Below, piece by piece: positions 1 to 8,507 of a stretch of 64,000 nt of DNA. A program made the translations under genes and the position numbers. Position 1 is the first letter of the stretch, and each line of letters starts with the position of its first letter. The notes beneath the pieces are model-generated. The model did not search any database and was not told where the DNA came from. It worked only from the letters and a program-made list of their open reading frames with translations. The DNA comes from Allorhodopirellula solitaria (GTDB taxonomy: Bacteria; Planctomycetota; Planctomycetia; Pirellulales; Pirellulaceae): NCBI RefSeq assembly GCF_007859855.1, contig NZ_SJPK01000004.1, positions 1-64,000 of the forward strand, written 5' to 3'.

Positions 1-1
1 C

Positions 2-142
2 GAGTTCATGCTGGTGTTGGCGCAGTTGGGCGGCTACTTGAACAAAACAGGGCAAGGACCGCCCGGTTCCACCGTAATCTGGCGTGGACTGCGGCGACTG
101 CAGGCGTACCGCGAAGCCTATATTGCATTCGGAACGGGCTAA
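2..142 (+). CDS. IS4-type transposase, C-terminal end (runs off left edge)
   Basis: An open frame enters from the left edge and stops at TAA 140-142, giving the last 46 residues. The tail contains LGGYLNK, then TVIWRGLRRLQ, which matches the C-terminal end seen in many IS4-family DDE transposases of planctomycetes. The catalytic residues lie outside the window, so intactness cannot be judged. The stop codon overlaps the stop codon of the convergent LapA-like gene, which suggests that the insertion sequence ends within or just after that gene. No terminal inverted repeat or target duplication can be confirmed with only one end in view. Confidence 0.65.
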   Translation, partial: EFMLVLAQLGGYLNKTGQGPPGSTVIWRGLRRLQAYREAYIAFGTG

Positions 143-453
143 AAAAAGATGTGTAGGATAAAGAGGGCGTCAGTCCCTGGCGTTTTGCGAGGGGGCAGGT
201 CCTTGGGAGCCGTTTTCTTCGCTTGCGTTTTGACTCGCGTTTTTCCTTTCACCCGGCGGTGACGCCGCCACATCGTGCAAATCGCCCCCAAGATAAAGCT
301 GACTCCCGAAGTCCCCAATAACAACAGCGTCAGCGGATAGCGGCCATTGAAAAATAGGATTTTGACGTCCACCTGGTCTTGGTTTTGGAACGCCACCACG
401 ATCACGGCGAGGACCGCGACCAAAAACAGGAAATAGCGGATTTTTTGCATCAT
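139..453 (-). CDS. LapA-domain (DUF1049) small membrane protein
   Basis: A 104-residue protein with two hydrophobic segments, about residues 6-22 and 39-60. Between them is the pattern NQDQVDVKILFF, and the second segment starts PLTLLLLG. This is the signature of the LapA/DUF1049 family, inner-membrane proteins linked in Enterobacteria to lipopolysaccharide assembly. A basic, Lys/Arg-rich tail follows (residues 63-92). The last residues (TDALFILHIFF) are unlike the family and are encoded in the stretch next to the transposase stop codon, so the native C-terminus may have been replaced by an insertion sequence end. The start ATG at 453 is the first in frame. It is divergent from imuA. Confidence 0.75.
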   Translation of the reverse strand: MMQKIRYFLFLVAVLAVIVVAFQNQDQVDVKILFFNGRYPLTLLLLGTSGVSFILGAICTMWRRHRRVKGKTRVKTQAKKTAPKDLPPRKTPGTDALFILHIFF

Positions 454-481
454 GACAGAATAGAATCGGATTCAAAAAAAG

Positions 482-512
482 ATTTGCTAGCAAATGACTT
501 TGCCAGCATAAT
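482..512 (+). promoter_or_regulatory. imuA promoter with 14-bp palindromic operator candidate
   Basis: A TTGCTA hexamer (484-489), a 17-base spacer and a CATAAT hexamer (507-512) form a good sigma-70-type promoter aimed at imuA, whose ATG is at 573. A perfect 14-bp palindrome, ATTTGCTAGCAAAT (482-495), covers the -35 box. A repressor bound there would block transcription. Because imuA-imuB are SOS genes in other bacteria, LexA is the obvious candidate, but the LexA motif of this organism is not known to me. Confidence 0.5.
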
Positions 513-572
513 GACAGGGAATCATCCGGCACACCGGACCCTCCACTCCAAGGTAGCTGGGACGCACACGCC

Positions 573-1901
573 ATGGCCGTATCGAAAACGCTTTCACCCC
601 CCGCACGAAAATCGTTCGCCCAGCAAACGTTCGCGTTTTGGCAGCCGGCTGAGGATACGCCTGTGGCAAAGGGTGCGTCCGTTGCAGAGGGTGCACCCGC
701 TGCGAAGGTACGCGGTGCTAAGGTAACAAGCCCACGACACAGGGCCACACCCCCCCAGGAAGCAAAGCCGCTCCAGCGAGAGACGGCTTCGACCCGCCGC
801 GTCTCGTCGCCGGTCGCCCCGTCAGTGATTCCCGCTGAACCGCCGCCGACGGAAACTCCGCCGACGGAAACTTTGCCGACTCAGTCCCTGCCTGTGCAGC
901 GCAGTGCCTTGATGGCCGAACTGCGAGGCCGAGCTGCGGCGATTGCGTCCAACCCGGCGTTGGATTCCGCCGCCCGGTTTTCCACGGGGGCACAGGCTTT
1001 GGACGCTTGTTTGCCCGGCGGCGGTTTGAAACGCGGGGGGCTCTGCGAATGGGTCGCCGGGCACGACGCCAGCGGAGCGTCGACGCTCGCCATGCTAGCG
1101 GCTGCCGAGACGATGATCGACCGACACTCCCCGGCTGCTGGCGAGGCTACCGGCGGCGGCTCGAAGCAGACCGGGGTTCCGCACCGCGGTCCAATCATTG
1201 TTGTCGATCCCAACGGAACGTTTCATGCCGCCACTGCGATTGCCTGTGGGATCTCGCCCCAGCGGATGGTGGTTTGCCGTCCGAGTAGCCGGCGGGAGAG
1301 TGTGTGGGCGATCGATCAAGCCTTGAGGTGTTCCTCGGTAGCGGCGGTATGGTCCGCGTTGCCTTGGAGTTTGGATGACCGCGATGCTCGGCGGTTGCAA
1401 TTAGCGGCCGAGCAAGGACGCACGCCAGGGCTGTTTGTATTGCCATCCTCAGCCCGCGCCCGTCCCTCTTTCGCCGCCGTCCGCTGGCACGTGCGAGCAG
1501 TTCCTGTCGACGCCTCGCGGCTATCGGCTGATCAACGTGTTGCCGCCGGCTTACCGCTGCGTCCGCCGCTGGACCTGCGGATTCTCTGCGTTCAGCTCGA
1601 TCGTGCCCGCAATCTGGATCACGCCGAAGGTCCGCTGCAACCACAGGCTGCCATTTCAGGATCCATGCAGCGAAAAATATTCTTAGCTGTCGCCCCGGAT
1701 GCCCGTCTGCACTCACTCACGCCAGCTGCGGTGGCAGATCTGCAGCGGCGATCACTTCCCACAATCCACACTTCTGCGGAGCATCGCCATGAAGCGGTTG
1801 CTGTGCCTTTGGCTGCCCGATTGGCCAATCCAGCGTCGACGCATGCCCGTGCCCCCCTCGAAGCAGCAACGCGACGCTCGGGAACCAGCCGAGCCGGTTG
1901 A
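573..1901 (+). CDS. imuA: ImuA-like RecA-fold mutasome protein
   Basis: A 442-residue protein. Residues 1-110 are Pro/Thr-rich and probably disordered. From about residue 140 it matches the ImuA (SulA-like/RecA-like) family, with LDACLPGGGLKRGGLCEW followed by GHDASGASTLAMLAAAE, a degenerate P-loop region. ImuA cooperates with ImuB and the DnaE2 polymerase in damage-induced translesion synthesis. The imuB start lies inside this gene, giving a 113-bp out-of-frame overlap. That suggests translational coupling. The protein is longer than typical ImuA (about 250 residues) at both ends. A promoter with a palindrome over its -35 box lies upstream. Confidence 0.75.
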   Translation: MAVSKTLSPPARKSFAQQTFAFWQPAEDTPVAKGASVAEGAPAAKVRGAKVTSPRHRATPPQEAKPLQRETASTRRVSSPVAPSVIPAEPPPTETPPTETLPTQSLPVQRSALMAELRGRAAAIASNPALDSAARFSTGAQALDACLPGGGLKRGGLCEWVAGHDASGASTLAMLAAAETMIDRHSPAAGEATGGGSKQTGVPHRGPIIVVDPNGTFHAATAIACGISPQRMVVCRPSSRRESVWAIDQALRCSSVAAVWSALPWSLDDRDARRLQLAAEQGRTPGLFVLPSSARARPSFAAVRWHVRAVPVDASRLSADQRVAAGLPLRPPLDLRILCVQLDRARNLDHAEGPLQPQAAISGSMQRKIFLAVAPDARLHSLTPAAVADLQRRSLPTIHTSAEHRHEAVAVPLAARLANPASTHARAPLEAATRRSGTSRAG

Positions 1902-3672
1902 ACTCGAGCGTCCCGTTATCCTCTGGCATACCGATCCACGGCGTGGACGCGTCGTCGCTGCGCTCTGTCCGCTGGCGTCTCGGGCAGGCGTTCGCCCTGG
2001 GATGTCGATTGCCCAGGCAACCGATCTGGCAACGATGGCCCGAGCCTTCATCGAACCCTATGACCGCGATGCGGACTGCCGGGCTCTCCAGTCGCTTGCT
2101 TTGGAACTACAAACCCATCTCAGCCCCCAAACGGCAGTGGAAACGCTCCAGCGGTACAAGTGGGCGGGCCGATTTCGACACGACCCAGAATCCATTTTGT
2201 CCGAGATCCAAGGGGTCACCCATCTCTTTGAAGATTCCCACGAATCGACTCAGGCAGATCACCGGCGCGCCGCTGGTACCGATCGGACGGGGGAATTGGG
2301 GTTACTCGCTGCCGCTGCTAAAATTCTCAATCGGCATCAACTGCGCGGACGCTTAGCGATCGCCGACACGATCGGTGCAGCCTGGGCGTTGGCAAACCAT
2401 GCGGTTTCCGAAACCGGCCCGTCGCATCGGCCACGGAAAAATCCCCATCAATTCTTCCTCGCACCACCCGGCGGCACCGAGGCGGCCCTGGAGACGCTGC
2501 CCTGTGCGGCGCTGCGTTTGCCCCCTCTTACCGTCGCCACACTCGATCGACTGGGGATCACCACGATTGGCAATTTGATGCGACTGCCCCGCGAGGGAAT
2601 CGCTACCCGTCTCGGTTCCGATCTGTGCGCTCGGATCGCCGAGGCCATCGGGGAGATCGAAGAACCCCTGATTGCCATTACCCCGCAGTGCGAGCACGCT
2701 GCGACGCTCGAGCTTGAATACCCTACCGACGCCATCGACTTGCTCGCCGATCGACTCTCACGGCTGATCGGTCAAGCCACTGAGGGGCTCCATCAGTTGC
2801 ACCGGGGTGTCTTGCGGATGACCTGTCGATTGGAATTGCAAGAACATCCACCGATGGTTTTTCAAGCGGGGTTGTTTGCACCGACTCTCGATCAATCGCA
2901 TCTGACAACATTGATGCTCGGGGCGATGCCGTCGGATCGTCTGGGGTCGCTGGTCACCCGGATCAGTGTCGGTGTGACTCAGCACGCGGCTTTGTCGAGT
3001 CACCAGCCATCGATATTTGGTCCGGACTTTGCCGCGACTTCACGCGACGACTGGACTGGGCAAACCGAGGCGGCTCGGTTGATCGATGCACTCGCGGGAC
3101 GGCTCGGCGAAGACTCGGTGCGGGGCGTTCGTGTCAGTGACGATCCTTTGCCTGAGAATGCTATCGTGGAGTTCCCGATGACGGCGCATCGCATGAATCG
3201 GGAGATTCGAAAAGCGGAGCGAGCTGCCCGCGGCCCCACGCCGCGGCAGCGGACGACGGCGCGGCAGCGAGCGGCGAAAGCGGCCGAGCAGGTTGACGCC
3301 TCGCCGCACTCCACTCGCCAACGCCGCGGTGGCTTCGGGGACGCCCCGCAGAGGACCGATCTGGGCCGACGCCCCATCGAACTGCTGGCCGAACCGCTTC
3401 CCATCACTCCAATTGCCGATCTCCCATCGGGTCCGGGCGGCGGGTTTCCAGACCGGTTTCGTATCCAGGGCCGTGTGCGGTGTGTTGAACAACACTGGGG
3501 GCCCGAACGCATCGAAACCCGCTGGTGGAGCGGGCCTCTGATCCGCCGCGATTACTTCCGCATCGAACTCGAGGATGGCACCCGGCTATGGATTTACTAC
3601 CGCCTCGGCGATGACACAGCCACAGAACCGGAGGGTGAAAAATGTTGGTTCTTGCACGGGCGGTTTGCCTGA
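1789..3672 (+). CDS. imuB: ImuB, Y-family DNA polymerase homologue of the mutasome
   Basis: A 627-residue protein. I chose the ATG at 1789 because MKRLLCLWLPDWPIQR is the conserved N-terminus of ImuB; the frame is open 90 bases further upstream. ImuB has the Y-polymerase fold but lacks the catalytic acidic residues and acts as a hub linking DnaE2 and the beta clamp. Visible parts are an N-terminal palm region (RRGRVVAALCPLASRAGVRPGMS), a helix-hairpin-helix-like segment near residue 250 (TLDRLGITTIGNLMRL), a little-finger region, and the typical C-terminus (GPERIETRWWSGP...RDYFRIE...WFLHGRFA). No dnaE2 follows; the next gene is on the other strand 7 bp away. Confidence 0.85.
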   Translation: MKRLLCLWLPDWPIQRRRMPVPPSKQQRDAREPAEPVELERPVILWHTDPRRGRVVAALCPLASRAGVRPGMSIAQATDLATMARAFIEPYDRDADCRALQSLALELQTHLSPQTAVETLQRYKWAGRFRHDPESILSEIQGVTHLFEDSHESTQADHRRAAGTDRTGELGLLAAAAKILNRHQLRGRLAIADTIGAAWALANHAVSETGPSHRPRKNPHQFFLAPPGGTEAALETLPCAALRLPPLTVATLDRLGITTIGNLMRLPREGIATRLGSDLCARIAEAIGEIEEPLIAITPQCEHAATLELEYPTDAIDLLADRLSRLIGQATEGLHQLHRGVLRMTCRLELQEHPPMVFQAGLFAPTLDQSHLTTLMLGAMPSDRLGSLVTRISVGVTQHAALSSHQPSIFGPDFAATSRDDWTGQTEAARLIDALAGRLGEDSVRGVRVSDDPLPENAIVEFPMTAHRMNREIRKAERAARGPTPRQRTTARQRAAKAAEQVDASPHSTRQRRGGFGDAPQRTDLGRRPIELLAEPLPITPIADLPSGPGGGFPDRFRIQGRVRCVEQHWGPERIETRWWSGPLIRRDYFRIELEDGTRLWIYYRLGDDTATEPEGEKCWFLHGRFA

Positions 3673-3679
3673 CACCGTG

Positions 3680-5671
3680 CTAGGCAGCGTCGGCGAGATC
3701 GCTTCCGTAAAGATTGCGATAGAACCCGTTGCTCGCCATCAATTGGTCGTGTGTGCCCACGTCGGCAACGAGGCCCTGGTCCAGAACCGCGACACGGTCA
3801 GCCATCGCCAGGGTGCTGGCGCGGTGCGTGACCATGATCCCCGTCCGCCCCTGCAAGAAATTCTCGAGGGCACGATGGATCAGCATTTCGCTCTCGATAT
3901 CGATTTGGCTGGTGGCCTCATCGAGGATCAAAATGTCGGGGTTTCGCAGGAACGCGCGGGCCAAGGCAATCCGCTGCATCTGACCGCCGGACAACCGCAC
4001 GCCGGAGCTGCCGAGTTGGGTTTCGTAGCCGTGGGGGGTCTTTCGGAGAATAAAGTCATCGGCAAAGGCGAGTTTGGCAGCGCGGACGACCGCATGCCGA
4101 TCCGCACTCGGGCTGCCATAGCGGATATTGTTCTCGATCGTATCGTCGAACAGCACGGTGCGCTGGGTGACCAAGGCGATCCGCCGCCGCAGGTCTCGTG
4201 TCGCCATTTGATCAATCGAGCAATCATCCAGGCAGAGGCGTCCCTCGAGCGGGTCGTCGAAACGGCACAGCAGACTGATCAGGGTGCTCTTGCCGCATCC
4301 GTTGGGGCCGACGAGGGCGATTGTTTCGCCGTGCGGGATCGTCAGATCGATGCCCCGTAGCACCTGCGGACCGGAGGGGTACTGGAAGTGCACGTTCTCC
4401 ATCCGGATTTCGCGATGTGGTCGTGGTGTTTTGATGGCGACGGCGGGCTCGGTGACACGGACGGGAGCATCGATGATTTCGTAGATGCGAGAGGACGCCA
4501 CGATCCCGCGCTGCAACGCACTCCATACATCGGTGAGTTTCCTCGCCGGGTCCGATGCCCCGATCAAGAACGCGAAGAACAGTAGCATTTTGGAACTGTC
4601 CAATGGTCGCTCGGTCATCCGCATACCGAGTAGGTGTGTTTCTTGGTTGATCGTCAGATAGCCGCCGGCAATGATCGCCATGCCGACCATGATCAACCCC
4701 AGCAACTCGCTCGTGCTCCGGGCCATGGAGTTGTAGAATGCGACTTTCATTGACCGGCGGAAATATCCATCGACGTGAGAGCGAAATCGGGCTCGTTCGT
4801 GGGCTTGTGTGTTGAAGGATCGTACAACACGAATGCCATTGAAGGCATCGTTGAGCATCCCGTAGAGCCCACTCATTTCCTCCATCACCCGGCGGCTGGC
4901 ACGCCGAATCGCGCGGCTGAGTCGCTGCATCACGATCGCGACAAGTGGAGAGATCACCAGCACTAACAACAGCAACCGGGGGCAGACCGCACAGGCGCCG
5001 AACAAGCACACGGCCATCTTCAGCGGCTCGCGGATGACGCGGCCAATCAGCGTGCTCAATCCAATTCCGACATGGGATACGTCATTGGTCAGCCGGCTGG
5101 TGAGATTGGCTGAGCCGTTCTCGCCGAAGTGATCCAAGTCCAAATGGAGCGATTTGCGGAAGAATTTCTCGCGGAGTTCCATCACCGTGCCCTCGGCGAT
5201 GTACTGTACCAGGATCAAGTTGATCGTCAGGGCGACCAGTTTGATCGCGGTGCAAGCGATCAGAAACGCGACGACGAGTAGCAATGTGTTGAATGGTCCC
5301 GGCGGCGCCCAGCGGACGACCAGCGGTTCGGCCCAGTGCAACCAGTCCGACGAGTGGGCGGCCGCTTTTCGGCGAAAACTCAACTTCGCTTTCTCCGCTT
5401 GCTGGTCCTCCCGGACCGCTCCGGAGGCCGCGGTGGCATCAATCTGGGCGATCCTGTCGTCGATTTCACGCAGTTCTTCGTCCGTCGCTTCGACTTGCTG
5501 GTGGACGTAGGATGCCAGATCCTCGCCTGCAAAGACGACTTCGGTGATCGGATAGAGCACGCCGATATTGCCCCCCCACATTGCCGCAATGATCAACGAT
5601 GTCGCAACGACCCCGAGAAACGAGAGGCGTCGGCGGCTAGCGAGCTTCAAAACTCGGCGGAAGGACTTCAT
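3680..5671 (-). CDS. ABC exporter with fused membrane and ATPase domains (MsbA-like)
   Basis: A 663-residue half-transporter. The membrane domain spans about residues 15-390, with transmembrane segments near 15-38, 127-155, 205-245 and 320-375. The ATPase domain spans about 420-655. Walker A is GPNGCGKST (455-463), the signature LSGGQ is at 560-564, and Walker B is ILILDEATS (580-588), followed by the H-loop VTHRAS. The architecture matches MsbA/LmrA-type lipid or drug exporters that work as dimers in the inner membrane. An acidic, helix-forming insertion of about 70 residues (50-120) separates the first two membrane segments, longer than usual. It converges with imuB, separated by 7 bp. Confidence 0.88.
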   Translation of the reverse strand: MKSFRRVLKLASRRRLSFLGVVATSLIIAAMWGGNIGVLYPITEVVFAGEDLASYVHQQVEATDEELREIDDRIAQIDATAASGAVREDQQAEKAKLSFRRKAAAHSSDWLHWAEPLVVRWAPPGPFNTLLLVVAFLIACTAIKLVALTINLILVQYIAEGTVMELREKFFRKSLHLDLDHFGENGSANLTSRLTNDVSHVGIGLSTLIGRVIREPLKMAVCLFGACAVCPRLLLLVLVISPLVAIVMQRLSRAIRRASRRVMEEMSGLYGMLNDAFNGIRVVRSFNTQAHERARFRSHVDGYFRRSMKVAFYNSMARSTSELLGLIMVGMAIIAGGYLTINQETHLLGMRMTERPLDSSKMLLFFAFLIGASDPARKLTDVWSALQRGIVASSRIYEIIDAPVRVTEPAVAIKTPRPHREIRMENVHFQYPSGPQVLRGIDLTIPHGETIALVGPNGCGKSTLISLLCRFDDPLEGRLCLDDCSIDQMATRDLRRRIALVTQRTVLFDDTIENNIRYGSPSADRHAVVRAAKLAFADDFILRKTPHGYETQLGSSGVRLSGGQMQRIALARAFLRNPDILILDEATSQIDIESEMLIHRALENFLQGRTGIMVTHRASTLAMADRVAVLDQGLVADVGTHDQLMASNGFYRNLYGSDLADAA

Positions 5672-6206
5672 GGCGCGCGGGAACGAGACAATGGGGAGGT
5701 GCAGGGAGCAGACATCATCATCCTTTCATATCAGGTGCCGCCGGGAGGACGCCAGTCTGATCGGGATGGACTTTGAGCTATGAGCAGTCCATCGTCACCT
5801 CGACGAGAGCGAATCAAATGGAATTGTCCCGATTCTCGTCCCGTCGCGACGCCAGCCCCGCCGTCAGCCACGGCAGAACGCTGGGATCCGGCCCGGAGAG
5901 CGGCGATTGGGGCACAAACGCGAGCGGCTCTCGCCAGCATGGGAGGCTGGTTCGATTGTCCGGGTGGTAGCGGGTGGGCTGCCCCTACAGGAAATCCCAG
6001 ACATTCTGCTCGTACAACCTTAATAAACGTTGAAATCACGATTCTGAGACCCTTGCGCGCCCCGCTGGGGTCGATCGTTGTGGAGGGGGAAGAACTCCTG
6101 CCGAACGTTCCTTCACATGAACTACACGAGCATTGCGACCACCACAGCATCCAAGGATGGATGCGTTGTAGTCCTCGTTGAACTATTCACGGACGATCTT
6201 GATTCC
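5672..6206. other. Intergenic region between ABC exporter and porin
   Basis: This 535-base stretch separates two divergent genes and should hold both promoters. Two overlapping open frames exist, one on each strand (5780-6181 plus, 5731-6150 minus). Neither encodes a recognisable or compositionally convincing protein. An AT-rich patch, TTAATAAACGTTGAAATC, sits at about 6020-6037. I see no clear -35/-10 pair. Confidence 0.4.
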
Positions 6207-7838
6207 ATGTTGAGCTTATCTCTTGGGTGTTCCCGACACGCCAGACTGGCGATGGCATTGCTGGCATGCTTGGGTGGCAATCGAGCGTTCGCCGATGAGA
6301 ATGGCTTGCCCGAACCCGTGCCGGGGCTATTCGGACCTCGTTTTCACGCGGCGATGCTCGAGACCCGACCTTCGACCTCGGTGGTCCTCAACGAGCCGAT
6401 CGAAGCCGAGGATCCGGACGCCGATTCTGCCGAGTCCGGGTTGGTCGAGTCGGACGCGCATTCTCAGTCAAGTGACGTGATGCTCTCGCAGGATGACATG
6501 GTGCCCTCGGAGGAATATGAAAAACTGCTCGAGCGAGTGGGGGACCTCGAGTCATCCTGGCAGAAACATCAGGAGAAGCTCGAGGAGGAATCCGTTGCCA
6601 AGAAAAAAAAGCCGACGATGAAAATCAACGGCCGGGTCCACCTAGACAACTGGAACTTCTTAGACAGTGATCCGGGGGTCAACTATCTCGAATCGGGCAA
6701 CCCAGCGGTCAACCCTCAGGACCGTTGGGATTTCCGCAGACTCCGCCTGTCCTTCAGCGGCGAAGTGCCGCACAACATGTTGTATCGCATTCAGGTTGAC
6801 TTCAATAATCCCAATTCGCCGGAGTTAAAGGATGCCTACCTGGGGTGGAACAATTTGCCTAACAACCAAACGCTGCTGTTGGGAAATCAAAAGCGGCCGA
6901 TCGGGTTGGACCACCTCAACAGCAGCCGTCACAACCTGTTCATCGAGCGACCGCTGGCGGTCGAAGCATTCAACGAGGACGCTCGTCGTCTCGGCCTCTG
7001 CATGTACGGTTTTACCGATGATGAGATGATCAATTGGCGTTACGGGGCGTTCTTGCTGGAGAACATCAGCAATGACGGGCGGTATCGCGGTGACTCCACT
7101 GAGGCCGGATTGTACGGCCGCTTAGCGGCCAGCCCCTGGTATGACGAGACGAGTGGTGGTCGAGGCTATTGGCACTGTGCCGTTGCCGGGTCGGCCAACC
7201 ACACTGATGGTGATGGAACGATCGATACCGACAGTAATCACAACGAAGCCCGTTTCCGGACCCGCCCAGAGGCTCGTAGTAGCTCGCGTTGGTGGGACAC
7301 GGGACGCATCCTCGGGGCGGAGGGATATCAGCAGCTCGCCTTTGAGTCGATGTTGAACATCGGCGCGTTTCAGTTGACCGGGGAATACATCAACACGTGG
7401 ATGCAACGCGATCCGCTGGGCGGTTTCAATGGCAGCGGGCTGCACTTTCACGGCGGGTATCTTTTCGCCAACTATTTTCTGACCGGAGAACATGTGCCGC
7501 TGGATCGTGTCTCGGGAACGATTGATCGGGTGAAGCCCTTTGAGAACTTCTTCTTGGTCGAACGGTTGAGTGGTGGCCGGGGGAACGGTTGGGGGGCGCT
7601 CTCGATGGGGCTTCGCGGCGACTACCTCGATCTCTCGGATTCAGATATCCGCGGTGGCCAAGGTTATACCGTTACGGCGGGCATGAATTGGTACTGGACG
7701 GCCTATTCCAAAGTGCAGATGAATTACATCGCAGGGTCCATCGAGGATGCCGGCCAAGGCCAAGCCGCTGGCCCATTGCCAGCGGGTGTCGGCGGTGACT
7801 TCACCATCCTCGGTTTCCGATACATGATCGACTTCTAG
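6207..7838 (+). CDS. Phosphate-selective-type porin (OprP/OprO family)
   Basis: A 543-residue outer-membrane protein. The ATG at 6207 is chosen because it begins a normal signal peptide (hydrophobic LAMALLACLGG, cleavage near AFA-DE). A Glu/Lys-rich coiled coil lies at about residues 105-150 of the mature part, then a beta-barrel starts with MKINGRVHLDNW. Later blocks RWDFRRLRLSFSGEVPHNMLYRIQVDF and LLGNQKRPIGLDHLNSS are typical of the OprP/OprO family. The last residues, FTILGFRYMIDF, end in Phe as expected for barrel assembly. The coiled coil would allow trimer formation. It starts a three-gene run with the Cys-rich protein (52 bp away) and the transporter-binding protein fusion. Confidence 0.82.
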   Translation: MLSLSLGCSRHARLAMALLACLGGNRAFADENGLPEPVPGLFGPRFHAAMLETRPSTSVVLNEPIEAEDPDADSAESGLVESDAHSQSSDVMLSQDDMVPSEEYEKLLERVGDLESSWQKHQEKLEEESVAKKKKPTMKINGRVHLDNWNFLDSDPGVNYLESGNPAVNPQDRWDFRRLRLSFSGEVPHNMLYRIQVDFNNPNSPELKDAYLGWNNLPNNQTLLLGNQKRPIGLDHLNSSRHNLFIERPLAVEAFNEDARRLGLCMYGFTDDEMINWRYGAFLLENISNDGRYRGDSTEAGLYGRLAASPWYDETSGGRGYWHCAVAGSANHTDGDGTIDTDSNHNEARFRTRPEARSSSRWWDTGRILGAEGYQQLAFESMLNIGAFQLTGEYINTWMQRDPLGGFNGSGLHFHGGYLFANYFLTGEHVPLDRVSGTIDRVKPFENFFLVERLSGGRGNGWGALSMGLRGDYLDLSDSDIRGGQGYTVTAGMNWYWTAYSKVQMNYIAGSIEDAGQGQAAGPLPAGVGGDFTILGFRYMIDF

Positions 7839-7890
7839 GCTCGATCATTCCTTCATTGCGACCCAACATTTCCATCAAGATAGGTTAACG

Positions 7891-8481
7891 ATGTTCATTC
7901 CAATAACGCTCCAACGTGTCCTGGTGATCGCCGCCGCAGTCCTGCTGGCGACTCCTGGTCCGGCCGTCGCCGGGTCCGGGAAATTGCTCGATCAGACCGG
8001 CTGCGTCTGTTGTCCTGTATGTGACCATGTCTGCAAGCTCGATGCCAAGCAGGTGGACGAAGAGCGGTCGGGGTTCGAGGTGGAGTCCAAGGTGATCTGC
8101 ATCCCCCGCGTCGTATTCCCCTGGCAAGTCGGTCATAAGCCGGCCTGGTCATCCTGTGAAGACTGTGATGGCCAAGGCTGCACCACCTGCTCGCACAACG
8201 GGGCAAGGCTGCGACGAGTCTGTGTTCTGAAATCGGAGAAGTACAAGTGCCCTGTCTGCCAATACAGTTGGTCGGCTGAGAAGAACGTTCCCCGCGGTTG
8301 TGGTGCCGATTGCTGTGACCAAAACGGCTGCTGTGAGTTCGACGCCACCCCTGACAGCCCTGCGGGCACAACGCTGCCGGCGCCCGCTCCTTGGAATTCG
8401 GCCAATACGATACGAACCGCGAAACGATCGCTCGGTTTTTCTGACTACTATCAGCAGCCAGACAGCAGCTCGAAACGCTGA
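7891..8481 (+). CDS. Secreted cysteine-rich protein, family unknown
   Basis: A 196-residue protein with a signal peptide (residues 1-27, cleavage after AVA). More than twenty cysteines occur in clusters: CVCCPVCDHVC near residue 33, CEDCDGQGCTTC near 90, a CPVC pair near 125, and CGADCCDQNGCC near 137. The CxxCxGxxCxxC block resembles the zinc-binding repeats of DnaJ-type proteins, so metal binding or disulfide cross-linking are both possible. The last 45 residues look disordered. It sits between the porin (52 bp) and the fusion transporter (26 bp), most likely in one operon. I do not recognise a named family. Confidence 0.75.
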   Translation: MFIPITLQRVLVIAAAVLLATPGPAVAGSGKLLDQTGCVCCPVCDHVCKLDAKQVDEERSGFEVESKVICIPRVVFPWQVGHKPAWSSCEDCDGQGCTTCSHNGARLRRVCVLKSEKYKCPVCQYSWSAEKNVPRGCGADCCDQNGCCEFDATPDSPAGTTLPAPAPWNSANTIRTAKRSLGFSDYYQQPDSSSKR

Positions 8482-8507
8482 AGAATCACCGATCCAACGG
8501 AACCCGT

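Noticed and set aside
3575-4360. 261-residue plus-strand frame opposite the ABC exporter
   Set aside because: It overlaps the ATPase domain with Walker and signature motifs on the other strand and has no family features.
5940-5975. GGTTCGATTGTCC resembling a tRNA T-arm
   Set aside because: No acceptor stem, anticodon arm or CCA-side pairing can be built around it.
5731-6181. Overlapping frames on both strands between the ABC exporter and porin genes
   Set aside because: Neither has a ribosome site, signal, domain or sensible composition; treated as non-coding.
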